DNA from: Azospirillum sp. SYSU D00513
GTDB taxonomy: Bacteria > Pseudomonadota > Alphaproteobacteria > Azospirillales > Azospirillaceae
Direction: 5' to 3'
Assembly: GCF_017356015.1 (NCBI RefSeq)
Contig: NZ_JAFIQV010000002.1
Location: forward strand, 186,001-250,000
DNA: 64,000 nucleotides
A program made the position numbers and the translations under genes. The notes beneath the pieces are model-generated. The model made no database searches. It had not been told where the DNA came from and worked only from the letters and a program-made list of their open reading frames with translations. How positions within the stretch are numbered: the first letter of the stretch is position 1; each line of letters starts with the position of its first letter. Of this stretch, positions 30,303-40,034 are shown one piece after another.

Positions 30303-31061
30303 TCAGGCGGCGTTGCCCGGCCGGCGGGGCAAGGTCCGCGCCTCCGGCCCGGAGCCGGGCGTCATGACGGCGAAGCTGCTGCCGTCGCCCTTGGGGCGCT
30401 CCATCGCCAGCGGCGATCCCACCACGACGAAATGGATGGTCTCGGCGATGTTGGTCGCGTGGTCGCCGATGCGCTCCAGGTTCTTGGCCATGAACAGCAG
30501 GTGCGTGCAGGGCGTGATGGTGAGCGGGTCGGCGGTCATGTGGGCGAGCAGCTCGCGGAACAGGCCCGTGTGCAGGTCGTCCAACTCCTCGTCGCGCTTC
30601 CAGGCGGCCACCGCCTTCTCGACGTCGCGCTCGATGTAGGCGTCGAGCACGTCCTTCAGGATCGTCCCGACCAGCCGCCCCATGCTGGCGATCCCCGAAG
30701 CGGGAGGCACCACCGGCACCTGGGCCAACGCCAGCGAGCGCTTGGCGATGTTGGCGGCGTAGTCGCCGATGCGCTCCAGGTCGGCGGCGACCTTCAGCGC
30801 CGAGACGATCTCCCGCAGGTCCTGCGCCATCGGCTGGCGGAGCGCCAGCAGGCGGATCGTTTCCGCCTCGATGGCGCGCTCATACTCGTCGAGCCGCTGG
30901 TCGGCCGCCATGACCTGGGCCGCCAGCTCCACGTCCCGGCGCGTCACGGCGCGAACGGCGCCCGCGACCTGCGCCTCGGCCACGCCGCCCATCTGGGTCA
31001 GCAGGTTGGCCAGGCGTTCCAGTTCCTGGGCGAAGGAACGGACGATGTGTTCGGGACTCAT
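30303..31061 (-). CDS. phoU: Phosphate signalling protein PhoU
   Basis: 252 residues from ATG 31061, behind GGAG. Two repeats of three-helix bundles with the metal-binding signatures ERIGDYAANIAKR and ERIGDHATNIAE. PhoU links the Pst transporter to PhoR and restrains the Pho response in phosphate-rich cells. The upstream frame continues but precedes the conserved start. A Pro/Gly-rich C-terminal tail is slightly longer than usual. Confidence 0.97.
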   Translation of the reverse strand: MSPEHIVRSFAQELERLANLLTQMGGVAEAQVAGAVRAVTRRDVELAAQVMAADQRLDEYERAIEAETIRLLALRQPMAQDLREIVSALKVAADLERIGDYAANIAKRSLALAQVPVVPPASGIASMGRLVGTILKDVLDAYIERDVEKAVAAWKRDEELDDLHTGLFRELLAHMTADPLTITPCTHLLFMAKNLERIGDHATNIAETIHFVVVGSPLAMERPKGDGSSFAVMTPGSGPEARTLPRRPGNAA

Positions 31062-31158
31062 GCTCCACTCCCCCTCGGGGCCGGACGGGTCCGGCCCTTG
31101 CCTCGCGGCCGGTCCGTTCATTGCCCGGCCGGCCGCGGGGGCCGGCCGGGACCGTCGA

Positions 31159-31977
31159 TCAGCCGTAGCGGCCGGTGATGTAGCCCTGGGTGCGCTCGTC
31201 GCGCGGGTTGGTGAAGATCTCCTCGGTGTCGTCGCACTCCACCATCTCGCCCAGGTGGAAGAAGGCGGTCTTCTGGGAGACGCGCGCCGCCTGCTGCATG
31301 TTGTGGGTGACGATGACGATCGTGTAGTTCTCGCGCAGCTCGTCGATCAGCTCCTCGATGTGGGCGGTCGCGATGGGGTCGAGCGCCGAGCAGGGCTCGT
31401 CCATCAGGATCACCTCGGGGCTGACGGCGACGGCGCGCGCGATGCACAGACGCTGCTGCTGGCCGCCCGACAGGCCGGTGCCCGGCTCGCGCAGGCGGTC
31501 CTTCACCTCGTTCCAAAGGCCGGCGCGCTCCAGCGACTTCTGGACGATCTCGTCCATCTCGTCGCGGTGCGACGCGATGCCGTGGATGCGCGGGCCGTAG
31601 GAGATGTTGTCGTAGATCGACTTCGGGAAGGGGTTCGGCTTCTGGAACACCATGCCGACGCGGGCGCGCAGCTGGACCGCGTCGATCTGCCGGCCGTAGA
31701 CGTCCTCGCCGTCGAGCGCGATCAGCCCTTCGACGCGGCAGTTCTCGATCGTGTCGTTCATGCGGTTCAGGCAGCGCAGGAAGGTCGACTTGCCGCAGCC
31801 CGACGGCCCGATCAGGGCCATCACGCGGTTCTCCTGGATCTCCAGGTCGATGCCCTTCAGCGCCTGCTTGGCGCCGTAGAACACCTTCACGTCCTTGGCG
31901 ACCATCTTCACGCTGGCGCCCGACTGGCGGAGCGCGGCGGCTTGGGCGCCGGTCTGGAACTGGGTCTGCACGGTCAT
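31159..31977 (-). CDS. pstB: Phosphate ABC transporter ATP-binding protein
   Basis: 272 residues. Walker [10 protein letters not shown], signature [14 protein letters not shown], Walker [14 protein letters not shown] and switch His in VTHNMQQA. Residues LRCLNRMND and [13 protein letters not shown] are PstB-specific. It energises high-affinity phosphate import. It follows pstA after four bases. Confidence 0.98.
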   Translation of the reverse strand: MTVQTQFQTGAQAAALRQSGASVKMVAKDVKVFYGAKQALKGIDLEIQENRVMALIGPSGCGKSTFLRCLNRMNDTIENCRVEGLIALDGEDVYGRQIDAVQLRARVGMVFQKPNPFPKSIYDNISYGPRIHGIASHRDEMDEIVQKSLERAGLWNEVKDRLREPGTGLSGGQQQRLCIARAVAVSPEVILMDEPCSALDPIATAHIEELIDELRENYTIVIVTHNMQQAARVSQKTAFFHLGEMVECDDTEEIFTNPRDERTQGYITGRYG

Positions 31978-31981
31978 GGGA

Positions 31982-33280
31982 CTACCACCGCCTCTCGAAT
32001 TTCTTGCGCAGGAACACGGCCAAGCCGTTCATCAGGATGAGGAAGCCGAGCAGCACCATGATGGCCCCGGAGGTGCGCTCGCTGAAGGCGCGCTCCGGGC
32101 TGTCCGCCCACATGAAGATCTGGACGGGCAGGACGGTGGCGCTGTCGGTGAAGCCCTGGGGCACGTCGACGATGAAGGCGACCATGCCGATCATCAGCAG
32201 CGGCGCCGTCTCGCCGAGCGCGCGGGCCATGCCGATGATGGTGCCGGTCAGGATGCCGGGCATCGCCAGCGGCAGCACATGGTGCGTCACCGATTGGAGC
32301 GGCGAGGCGCCGATGCCGAGTGCCGCCTCGCGGATCGACGGCGGCACCGACTTCAGCGCGACGCGCGAGGTGATGATGATCACCGGCAGCGTCATCAGGG
32401 CCAGCACGACGCCCCCGACCAGGGGGGCCGAGCGCGGCATGCCGAAGAAGCCCAGCAGCACCGCCAGCCCGAGCAGGCCGTAGATGATCGACGGCACCGC
32501 GGCGAGGTTGTTGATGTTCACCTCGATCAGCATCGTCCAGCGGTTCTTCGGCGCGAACTCCTCCAGGTAGATCGCGGCGGCGACGCCGATGGGGACCGAC
32601 AGCAGCATCGTCACGATCAGCGTCATGGCGGAGCCGGCGATGGCGCCCCAGATGCCCGCCTGCTCCGGCTCGCGGCTGTCGCCGGACGTGAACAGCGTCG
32701 TGTTGAAGCCGGTGGACAGCGCGCCCGACGCGGACAGCGCGTCGATGGCCGCGATCTTGGCGTCGGTCAGCGGGCGCTGGCTCTCCGGCGTGTCGCGGGA
32801 GATGGCGCCCTTCATGAACTGGTCGACCGTGTCGTCGGCCAGCACCCACACGGTGCGGGTCGTGCCGACGAGCGACGGGTCCTGGCGGACCATGTCCTCC
32901 AGCGCGAAAGGGGCGCCGCTGCTGAGCAGATCGTTCAGCGCGCGGCGGCTGGCGCGGTCGGTGGCGTCGGGGAACTGGGCGTAGAGCCCGCGGCGCAGGA
33001 TCGCCGCGTAGTTCCGCTCCTGGACGTCCGTCGGGTCGAAGGTCACCTCGACCCGCATCTCCGTCTGCAGGAAGGCCGTGTAGCCCTTGGAGATGATGGA
33101 GCCGAGCAGCACCACCAGCATCAGGGTGGCCATGCCGATGGCGGCGATGCCGATCATCCGGAAGCGCCGCTCGGCGGCGTAGCGGCGCTGAAGCCGCGTG
33201 GCGAATTCGTCGCTCTGGTAGAGCGACCGGGAGTTGCCCGCCGACATGGTCCGTCTGTCTCTCGCGATGATGTCAGTCAT
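31982..33280 (-). CDS. pstA: Phosphate ABC transporter permease PstA
   Basis: 432 residues, longer than the roughly 290 of E. coli PstA. After one N-terminal membrane segment ([21 protein letters not shown]) lies an extra region of about 150 residues (DUF3333-like), then the permease core with [31 protein letters not shown] and [11 protein letters not shown]. It forms the channel with PstC. Its start overlaps the pstC stop by eight bases (ATGACTGA). Confidence 0.96.
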   Translation of the reverse strand: MTDIIARDRRTMSAGNSRSLYQSDEFATRLQRRYAAERRFRMIGIAAIGMATLMLVVLLGSIISKGYTAFLQTEMRVEVTFDPTDVQERNYAAILRRGLYAQFPDATDRASRRALNDLLSSGAPFALEDMVRQDPSLVGTTRTVWVLADDTVDQFMKGAISRDTPESQRPLTDAKIAAIDALSASGALSTGFNTTLFTSGDSREPEQAGIWGAIAGSAMTLIVTMLLSVPIGVAAAIYLEEFAPKNRWTMLIEVNINNLAAVPSIIYGLLGLAVLLGFFGMPRSAPLVGGVVLALMTLPVIIITSRVALKSVPPSIREAALGIGASPLQSVTHHVLPLAMPGILTGTIIGMARALGETAPLLMIGMVAFIVDVPQGFTDSATVLPVQIFMWADSPERAFSERTSGAIMVLLGFLILMNGLAVFLRKKFERRW

Positions 33281-34655
33281 ACTTCTCTCGGTATTTCTGG
33301 ACCACCCGCAGGGCGACCACGTTGAGCGTCAGCGTCACGAGGAAGAGCACGAGGCCGAGGCCGAAGGCCGACAGCGTCTTGGGGCTGTCGAACTCCTGGT
33401 CGCCGACGAGAAGCGAGGCGATCTGAGCCGTCACCGTGGTGACCGCGTCCAGGGGATTGGCCGTCAGGTTGGCGGCGAGGCCGGCGGCCATGACGACGAT
33501 CATCGTCTCGCCGATGGCGCGGCTGACCGCCAGCATGATCGCGGCGACGATGCCCGGCAGGGCCGCCGGCAGCACCACGTGGCGGATCGTCTCGGACTTG
33601 GTGGCGCCCAGCCCGTAGGAGCCGTCGCGCAGTGCCTGCGGCACCGCGTTGATGACGTCGTCGGAGAGCGAGCTGACGAAGGGGATGATCATCACCCCCA
33701 TCACGAAGCCGGCGGCGAGCGCCGATTCCGAGCTGACCGCGAAACCGAGCGACTGGCCGACGTCGCGCACGAAGGGCGCCATGGTCAGGGCGGCGAAGAA
33801 GCCGTAGACCACCGTCGGGATGCCGGCCAGGATCTCCAGAATCGGCTTCAGCCAGGTGCGCAGATGCGGGTTGGCGTATTCGGACATGTAGATGGCCGAC
33901 ATCAGCCCGACCGGCACCGCGACCGCCATGGCGACGACCGTGATCAGCAGCGTGCCCGTGAAGAGCGGGATGGCTCCGAAGGCGCCCGACGAGCCGACCT
34001 GGTCGGCGCGCATCGCCATCTGCGGGCTCCAGTGCAGGCCGAACAGGAACTCGACCGGCGAGATCACCGTGAAGAAGCGGATCGCCTCGAACAGCAGCGA
34101 CAGCACGATGCCGACCGTGGTCAGGATCGCGACCAGCGAGCAGATGATCAGCGCGACGTTGATCGCGCGCTCCACCCGGTTGCGGGCGCGCATGTCGGGG
34201 CTGAGACGGCCGCGCGCCCAGGTCAGGCCGGCGAGCGCCAGGCAGGAGCCCACCACCAGCAGCGCCCAGTCGCCGAGCGCGTGCAGACGGTTGTAGCGTT
34301 CCGCCGCGGCGAGCACCTCGGGTGCCGGCTCCCGGCTGGCGTTGATGCCGTGCGCCAGGTTCAGGATGTCGGCCTGCAGCAGGCTCAACGCCTGCGGGTC
34401 GACCGCCGTGAACTGGTCGGGCAGGCCGGCCAGGACGAGCTGCATGACCACCCAGCTCTCCGACGCGGTCCAGAAGGCGAGCAGGAGGACCGCCGGAACG
34501 CCGGCCCAGAGCGCCACGTAGAGCCCGTGGTAGGAGGGGACCGAGTGGAGTTCGACGAGTCGCCCGCCCACCGTCGCGGCGGCGCGCGACCGGCCCAGCT
34601 GGAAGCCGGCGATGGTGAGGAGGGCGAGGACTATGATGAGAACCGTGAGCTGCAT
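33273..34655 (-). CDS. pstC: Phosphate ABC transporter permease PstC
   Basis: 460 residues from ATG 34655 (MQLTVLIIVLALL). Longer than E. coli PstC, with an N-terminal domain of several membrane segments (about residues 1-160) before the permease core. The core shows AIYMSEYANPHLRTWLKPILEILAGIPTVVYG and the EAA loop DGSYGLGATKSETIRHVVLPAALPG. Extra N-terminal regions like this occur in other alphaproteobacterial PstC. The ORF extends further upstream but no family homology precedes MQLT. Confidence 0.95.
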   Translation of the reverse strand: MQLTVLIIVLALLTIAGFQLGRSRAAATVGGRLVELHSVPSYHGLYVALWAGVPAVLLLAFWTASESWVVMQLVLAGLPDQFTAVDPQALSLLQADILNLAHGINASREPAPEVLAAAERYNRLHALGDWALLVVGSCLALAGLTWARGRLSPDMRARNRVERAINVALIICSLVAILTTVGIVLSLLFEAIRFFTVISPVEFLFGLHWSPQMAMRADQVGSSGAFGAIPLFTGTLLITVVAMAVAVPVGLMSAIYMSEYANPHLRTWLKPILEILAGIPTVVYGFFAALTMAPFVRDVGQSLGFAVSSESALAAGFVMGVMIIPFVSSLSDDVINAVPQALRDGSYGLGATKSETIRHVVLPAALPGIVAAIMLAVSRAIGETMIVVMAAGLAANLTANPLDAVTTVTAQIASLLVGDQEFDSPKTLSAFGLGLVLFLVTLTLNVVALRVVQKYREKYD

Positions 34656-34762
34656 GCGCACCCGCCGGAAAAAAAGCCGAGGACGGCGCGCCCCTCGGTC
34701 GTCCGGTTGGATCGACCGGGGGCGGCCCGCCCTTAAGAACACCAGAAGCCTGAACGGCACAA

Positions 34763-34798
34763 GGCCGGCGCCGCCCCGAAAACGGGGTGGCGCCGGCC
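34763..34798. promoter_or_regulatory. Large GC-rich stem-loop between pstS and pstC
   Basis: Two 15-16-base arms (GGCCGGCGCC-x-CCCCG and its inverse) pair around AAAA with one mismatch. There is no T run on the minus strand. It starts 14 bases beyond the pstS stop. Such structures can protect the abundant pstS message or cause partial termination before pstC. Confidence 0.6.
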
Positions 34799-34811
34799 GT
34801 GGCCGCGGGAC

Positions 34812-35855
34812 TTACATCTTCAGCGGGGTCAGGTTGGTGACCGAGCTGCGCACGTTGTCGCGCTCCGCCTTCGGCTCGGGGATCAGGCCCTTGTCGGCCA
34901 GATAGCCCTCGTCGCCCATGGCGCGCTCGGAGGTGTATTCCGCCAGGAACTCGCGCATGCCGGGGATGGTGCCGACATGGGCGTTCTTGGCGTAGACGTA
35001 GAGCATGCGCGAGATCGGGTACTTGCCGGCCTGGACCGTCTCCGGGGAGACCTCGACGCCGTTGACCTTGGCGGTCTTCAGCTTGTCGCGGTTCTGGTCG
35101 TAGAAGCTGTAGCCGAAGGCGCCGAAGGCGGCCGGGTTGGCGGTCAGCTTCTGGACGATCAGGTTGTCGTTCTCGCCGGCCTCGACGTAGGCGCCGTCCT
35201 CGCGGACCGACATGCAGGCGGTCGACAGGGCCTTGGCGTCGGTGATGATCTGCTTCACCTCGGCGACCTTGTGGCAGCCGGCTTCCATGACCAGCTCGTT
35301 CAGCGAGTCACGCGTGCCGGACGTCGGGGGCGGGCCGATCAGCTCGATCTCCTCGTTCGGCAGGCTCGGGTCGACGTCGGACCACTTCTTGTAGGGGTTG
35401 GCAACCATCTTGCCGTTGACCGGGACTTCCTTGGCGAGCGCCTTCCAGAGGTGCTCCAGCTTGAAGTCGGCGGCCGGGCCGCCCTTGGCGTTGGCGATCA
35501 CGACGCCGTCGAAGCCGACCTTCAGCTCGGTGATCTGCGTGACGCCGTTGGCGGCGCACTGCTCGACCTCGGACTTCTTGATCCGGCGCGAGGCGTTGGT
35601 CAGGTCCGGGTGGGCCGGGCCGACGCCGGCGCAGAACAGCTTCATGCCGCCGCCCGTGCCCGTGGACTCGACCACCGGGGTCTTGAACTTGCCGCCGCGG
35701 CCGAAGGCTTCGGCGACCGCGGTCGTGAAGGGGAACACCGTCGAGGAACCGACGACGCGGATCTGGTCACGCGACTGGGCGTTGGCGGTGCCGGCGAGAC
35801 CGGCGGAGAGGGCCACGGCGGCGGCGGCGCCAAGGACGAGCGTCTTGCTGAACAC
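34812..35855 (-). CDS. pstS: Phosphate-binding periplasmic protein PstS
   Basis: 347 residues from a GTG start (35855) with an excellent ribosome site GGAGGA eight bases away; a longer reading from 35903 is less likely. Signal peptide [26 protein letters not shown]. The phosphate site is seen as RVVGSSTVFPFT and STGTGGGMKLFCAG, with SGTRDSLNE later. It delivers phosphate to PstCA. It is transcribed from the Pho box at 35982-36010. Confidence 0.97.
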   Translation of the reverse strand: MFSKTLVLGAAAAVALSAGLAGTANAQSRDQIRVVGSSTVFPFTTAVAEAFGRGGKFKTPVVESTGTGGGMKLFCAGVGPAHPDLTNASRRIKKSEVEQCAANGVTQITELKVGFDGVVIANAKGGPAADFKLEHLWKALAKEVPVNGKMVANPYKKWSDVDPSLPNEEIELIGPPPTSGTRDSLNELVMEAGCHKVAEVKQIITDAKALSTACMSVREDGAYVEAGENDNLIVQKLTANPAAFGAFGYSFYDQNRDKLKTAKVNGVEVSPETVQAGKYPISRMLYVYAKNAHVGTIPGMREFLAEYTSERAMGDEGYLADKGLIPEPKAERDNVRSSVTNLTPLKM

Positions 35856-35981
35856 GGTTGTTCCTCCGATTGAACCGAATGCCTTTTCCGGGGCGGGGAA
35901 CAAGCTGTAACCCGCGCCGCTGCGCGGTCGGTTTAGCCCGTCCGCGTTGGGCCGGAACTTAGTCGGGGACCGCGACGCGAT

Positions 35982-36010
35982 GATTGCAGTTTTATGACAG
36001 TTTCATGACG
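35982..36010 (-). promoter_or_regulatory. Pho box upstream of pstS
   Basis: Read on the minus strand there are three half-sites of seven bases, CGTCATG, TGTCATA and TGCAATC, each separated by AAAC. The 11-bp period is that of tandem PhoB sites. It lies 127 bases before the pstS start, between phoR and pstS. Confidence 0.85.
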
Positions 36011-36071
36011 ATGTCCACGTCCGGTCACGGTGTCCGCCGGTCGCCGTCCGAACCATGCGGATCTCCGGGGC

Positions 36072-37610
36072 TCACAGCGCACCGGCCTGCCGCCGTGCCC
36101 CGGCCGGCTGCGTCTCCTCCGCCGCGACCGGAAGCTGGACCGTGAAGGTGCTGCCCGTCCCGACCTCGCTCTCGATGGTCAGCCGGCCGCGGTGGCGGTT
36201 CACGATGTGCTTGACGATGGCGAGGCCGAGGCCGGTCCCCCCCATGGCGCGCGAGCGCGCGGCGTCCACCCGGTAGAAGCGTTCGGTCAGGCGGGGCAGG
36301 TGGGTGCGGGCGATGCCGTCGCCGCGGTCGCGCACGGACACCGCGACCATGGGGCGGCCGGTGGCGCGGCCGGACAGGCGGGCGGCCTCGCGCGCTCCCG
36401 AGGCGGTCCCGGGAGCGGAATTGGGGACGGGCGCCCGGGCCGCGGGGTCGGCGAGTGTCACGGAGACGGTCACCTCCGTGTCCTCGCGCGTGTATTTGAT
36501 GGCGTTGCTGACGAGGTTCTGGAAGACCTGCGTCAGCTGGTCCTCGTCGCCGGTGACCATCGGCGGCGGACCGGGCGGCACCTCCAGCGTCAGGCGGATG
36601 CGGCGCTCCGCCGCCTTCAGCTCCAAGGCGTCGAGCACGCCCTGCAGGCTGTCCAGCACGTCCACCCGGTCGGACGGGGGCATGTGCTCGTCCTGCTCGA
36701 TGCGCGACAGGGACAAGAGGTCGTTGACCAGCCGGCTCATCCGGCTGGCCTGGTCCTGCATGATGCCGAGGAAGCGTTCCTGCGCTTCGGTATCATCGCG
36801 GGCCGGGCCGCGCAGCGTCTCGATGAAGCCGAGCAGCGAGGAGAGCGGGGTGCGCAGCTCGTGGCTGGCGTTGGCGATGAAGTCCGCGCGCATCTGCTCG
36901 GACCGGCGCAGCGCCGTGATGTCGTTCAGGGTGAGGATGGCCATCGCGGCGGGCGCCGGTCCGCCGTCCCCGGGGTCGAAACCGGCGCTCACCGGCAGGG
37001 GGGGACGGAAGGGCGTCACGCGCGCCTCGAAGGTGCGCTCCACCGGCAGCGGCAGGCTGAACTCGACCGTGCGGGAGGCGGCCCCGCCCAGCACGGCGTC
37101 CACCGCCTCCAGCACGACCGGGGTGCGCAGCGAGGCGGCGAGGTCGCGCTGGAGCAGCCGGTCGCCGAACAGGGTCCGCGCCGTCTGGTTGGCGCGCACC
37201 ACCTGCCGCCCGGCATCGACCAGCAGCAGGGCGTCGTGCAGCGCCTCGACGATGGAATCGTTGGCTTCCGACCGCGCCACCGCGCGCTCCGACCGGCGGG
37301 CGAAGGCCCGGTGCAGCCGGGCCACGGCGCCATTGACCGCCCGCGCCGCGTCGGACCCGCCGTCGGGCGGGGGAACGAACTCCTCCTCCTCGGTCAGGCG
37401 GCTGACATAGCCCCCCACCATGCGCAGGTCGTGGAGATAGATCCGCAGAATCAGCCCGGCCCCCCCGAGCGCCAGCACCAGCCCGCCGACGGCGCCGGCC
37501 GGCGTGAGGCTGCCCTCCGCCGCCAGGAGCGCCAGCGCCAGGCCGAGCGGCGCCACCAGCAGGAAGAGGGCCAGCATAAGCCGGGGCGGCGGCGTCACCT
37601 TGGGCGGCAT
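36072..37610 (-). CDS. phoR: Phosphate regulon sensor histidine kinase PhoR
   Basis: 512 residues. Two N-terminal membrane segments (about 11-30 and 38-58), a short linker, a PAS domain (112-235) and HisKA with His250 (ANASHELRTPLSSLLGF). The HATPase has NLVSNAIKYT, DRGDGI and GGTGLGLAIVKHI. An insertion rich in Pro, Ala and Gly divides the HATPase domain after VSVTLADPA. No periplasmic sensor domain exists, as in other PhoR. It is upstream of pstS on the same strand and may be a separate transcript because the Pho box lies between them. Confidence 0.95.
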   Translation of the reverse strand: MPPKVTPPPRLMLALFLLVAPLGLALALLAAEGSLTPAGAVGGLVLALGGAGLILRIYLHDLRMVGGYVSRLTEEEEFVPPPDGGSDAARAVNGAVARLHRAFARRSERAVARSEANDSIVEALHDALLLVDAGRQVVRANQTARTLFGDRLLQRDLAASLRTPVVLEAVDAVLGGAASRTVEFSLPLPVERTFEARVTPFRPPLPVSAGFDPGDGGPAPAAMAILTLNDITALRRSEQMRADFIANASHELRTPLSSLLGFIETLRGPARDDTEAQERFLGIMQDQASRMSRLVNDLLSLSRIEQDEHMPPSDRVDVLDSLQGVLDALELKAAERRIRLTLEVPPGPPPMVTGDEDQLTQVFQNLVSNAIKYTREDTEVTVSVTLADPAARAPVPNSAPGTASGAREAARLSGRATGRPMVAVSVRDRGDGIARTHLPRLTERFYRVDAARSRAMGGTGLGLAIVKHIVNRHRGRLTIESEVGTGSTFTVQLPVAAEETQPAGARRQAGAL

Positions 37611-37733
37611 GGCGGGGGCGGTCTCCGGTGCGAGGGCGCGTGCGGGCCGTCGATTCTACATCAAGCGCCACCCGGCCGGGCAGACTTCACAAAAGATTCA
37701 TCCTGTGCGCCTGCGCATCCATGCCCGCACCCC

Positions 37734-38363
37734 TCAGGCCCGGGCGTCCCGGCGGAACAGGAGGGTGAGGTTGTTGGCCGGCATCTCGACGGCCTCCGCC
37801 AGGGTGAAGCCCCGGGCCGCGCGCTCGACCTCCTCCAGGCCGCGCACGCCCCAGGCCGGGTCGCGCGCGCGCAGGCTGGCGTCGAAGGCGGCGTTGCTGT
37901 CCGCCGTGTGCCGCCCCCCGCGCTTGAAGGGGCCGTAGAGCAGCAGGGGCGCTCCGGCCGGCAGCAGGCGCGCGGCGCCCCGGAACAGGCCGAGTGCCGC
38001 GTCCCAGGGGGCGATGTGGATCATGTTGATGCAGACCAGCGCGTCGGCCCGGTCCAGCGGCCAGCCGTCCGCGGCGGCGTCCAGCGCCAGGGGCGCGCGC
38101 AGGTTGGGCAGCGCCGCCCCGGCGCGCCAGGCCTCGATGCTGGCGCGCAGCTCCGGGTCGGCGTCGCTCGGCTGCCAGTCCAGACGCGGCAGCGCGCCCG
38201 CGAAAAGGACGGCGTGCTGGCCCGTGCCGCTCGCCACCTCCAGCACCGTGCCCGAAGCGGGGAGGGCGCGGCGCAGCACCTCCAGGATGGGGGCGCCGTT
38301 GCGCTCCGCGGCGGGGGCGTGGCGGCGGGGGTCGGCCGGGCCGGTCGGTTCGAAATAGCTCAT
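37734..38363 (-). CDS. DUF938 family SAM-dependent methyltransferase
   Basis: 209 residues from ATG 38363. The start [27 protein letters not shown] and the SAM motif [16 protein letters not shown], then [11 protein letters not shown] and [22 protein letters not shown], are characteristic of DUF938. [23 protein letters not shown] segment follows. The family is widespread and its substrate is not established. No operon partner. Confidence 0.9.
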   Translation of the reverse strand: MSYFEPTGPADPRRHAPAAERNGAPILEVLRRALPASGTVLEVASGTGQHAVLFAGALPRLDWQPSDADPELRASIEAWRAGAALPNLRAPLALDAAADGWPLDRADALVCINMIHIAPWDAALGLFRGAARLLPAGAPLLLYGPFKRGGRHTADSNAAFDASLRARDPAWGVRGLEEVERAARGFTLAEAVEMPANNLTLLFRRDARA

Positions 38364-38715
38364 GGCGTGGAGGCTATCCGGCCTCGGGGTATCCCTGCAA
38401 CAGGGGCGGCGCCAAGGGGGCAGGCCGGCGCGGCGGCGGCGCCCCCGACCCTGGCGGCGCCCACCGGGCCTCCTGTTGCTCACCTTATTACTATGGTGTG
38501 CGTCCAGGCATTTTCAGGACAGGGCGCGGGCGGAGCGGCTTTTGCATCAGACAGGGTTGAACGGGCCGGACGGGGCGTGCTACGGAGGCGGAATCGTCGA
38601 TCTGATTGACGTGCGGGGGTCTGGTGCGTGGGAACCTTGCCGGAGCAGATCCGACGCGACTCGGAACCGGCGACGTGAACAGCGCCGGAACAGGCGTGAA
38701 CACCGGAGAACGAAT

Positions 38716-39054
38716 ATGCCTTACGTCGTCACCGATGACTGCATCAAGTGCAAGTACACCGACTGCGTCGAGGTGTGCCCCGTGGATTGCTTCTACGAGG
38801 GCGAGAACATGCTGGTCATCCATCCCGACGAATGCATCGACTGCGGTGTGTGCGAGCCGGAATGCCCCGCCGAGGCCATCATCCCGGACACCGACGCCAA
38901 GTCGGAGAAGTGGATGGAGATGAACCGCGAGTACGCCACCAAGTGGCCCAACCTGACCCGCAAGAAGGACGCGCTGCCCGAGGCCGACGCCCACAAGGGC
39001 GAGGCCGGGAAGTTCGAGAAGTACTTCTCGCCGGCGCCGGGCACCGGGAAGTGA
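38716..39054 (+). CDS. fdxA: Ferredoxin FdxA (7Fe type)
   Basis: 112 residues from ATG 38716. The pattern [14 protein letters not shown] and [12 protein letters not shown] gives one [3Fe-4S] and one [4Fe-4S] cluster, the first motif carrying the noncanonical spacing of the 7Fe group. The C-terminal half ([22 protein letters not shown]) matches the azotobacter-type ferredoxin I family. Electron transfer role; partner unknown. An upstream extension of the frame is noncoding. Confidence 0.96.
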   Translation: MPYVVTDDCIKCKYTDCVEVCPVDCFYEGENMLVIHPDECIDCGVCEPECPAEAIIPDTDAKSEKWMEMNREYATKWPNLTRKKDALPEADAHKGEAGKFEKYFSPAPGTGK

Positions 39055-39383
39055 CGCTGTAGGCAGAGCAGCGGAAGCGTCCGCAACGGGCGCGCGGCAC
39101 AGGCCGTCATGCAAAATCATCGGGTCCGCCATCGGCGGGCGGTGGCCGTTTCCGGGCCGCCGCCCGCGTGTAACCTTTGTAACTCACCCGTAACATCGCT
39201 ATACTGCGCGCCCGAAGCCGGCCCCCAAGCGCCATTGCCGGTCTTCCCGTCGCATTAAGGCTCAATGACAACCGTGCCCGCCGCTTTGACTTCCCTCAGC
39301 GGCGCATGGCTGTCGTCGGGCCTTTTCGTCCCGCGTCAGCGGGGCGGCAAACATGGCGTGATCGCGAGAAGTGAGAGCAAAAG
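39055..39383. other. Intergenic region between fdxA and carD
   Basis: 329 bases with the carD promoter (39177-39205). Three GTAAC repeats occur at 39170-39195, close to the -35 and spacer. No gene is seen. Confidence 0.6.
39177..39205 (+). promoter_or_regulatory. Probable promoter of carD
   Basis: TTGTAA (39177-39182) and TATACT (39200-39205) are 17 bases apart, close to the sigma-70 consensus. The resulting leader is about 170 bases. GTAAC occurs three times in the surrounding 30 bases. Confidence 0.65.
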
Positions 39384-39884
39384 ATGTCGAACAAGCTTGA
39401 CTTCGAAACCGGTGACTTCGTCGTCTACCCCGCCCACGGCGTCGGCCGTGTCGAGGGTATCGAGACCCACAGCATCGCTGGCATGGAAGTTCAGCTTTAC
39501 GCGATCACCTTCGAAAAAGAGCGCATGACCCTGAAGGTGCCGGTCACCAAGGCCCGCAATTCCGGCCTGCGCCGGCTGAGCACCAAGGACCGGATCAAGG
39601 CCGCGCTGGAGACGCTCCAGGGCCGTTCGCGCGTGCGCCGCACGATGTGGAGCCGCCGCGCCCAGGAGTATGAGGCCAAGATCAACTCCGGCGACCCCGT
39701 TTCCATCGCCGAGGTGGTGCGCGACCTCTACCGCGGCGCCGACCAGTCGGACCAGTCCTACAGCGAGCGGCAGATCTACCAGGCCGCCCTCGAGCGCCTC
39801 GCCCGCGAGCTGGCCGCCGTCGAGAAGATCGACGAGCTGAAGGCCACCGAGCGTCTGGAGCAGGTGCTGAAGAAGGCCGCCTGA
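39384..39884 (+). CDS. carD: CarD family transcriptional regulator
   Basis: 166 residues. The RNA-polymerase-binding domain begins FETGDFVVYPAHGVGRVEGIE and continues to about residue 60. A helical DNA-binding part follows (RRTMWSRRAQEYEAKINSGDPVSIAEVVRDL). CarD/CdnL binds RNA polymerase beta and stabilises open complexes, especially at rRNA promoters. Alphaproteobacterial members are essential or near-essential in several species. Spacing and context suggest a single-gene transcript. Confidence 0.95.
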   Translation: MSNKLDFETGDFVVYPAHGVGRVEGIETHSIAGMEVQLYAITFEKERMTLKVPVTKARNSGLRRLSTKDRIKAALETLQGRSRVRRTMWSRRAQEYEAKINSGDPVSIAEVVRDLYRGADQSDQSYSERQIYQAALERLARELAAVEKIDELKATERLEQVLKKAA

Positions 39885-39898
39885 GGCGCGCCTTCCCA

Positions 39899-39948
39899 CC
39901 GGGGCGCGTGCGCCCCGGCTATCCGGGGGCGGGAATGCCCCGGCTTTT
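39899..39948 (+). terminator. Double-hairpin terminator after carD
   Basis: CCGGGGCGC/GCGCCCCGG forms a 9-bp stem, then CCGGGGGC/GCCCCGG forms a second, followed by CTTTT. This lies between carD and the phosphoesterase-like gene. Confidence 0.75.
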
Positions 39949-40034
39949 GAAACGATTTCGCCTTTCTTCCGCCGCGTGCGGCGCCTACACTCCGGCCCGG
40001 AAAACATCGGGCCGGAGTGAGCGCGCGCGCGTCC

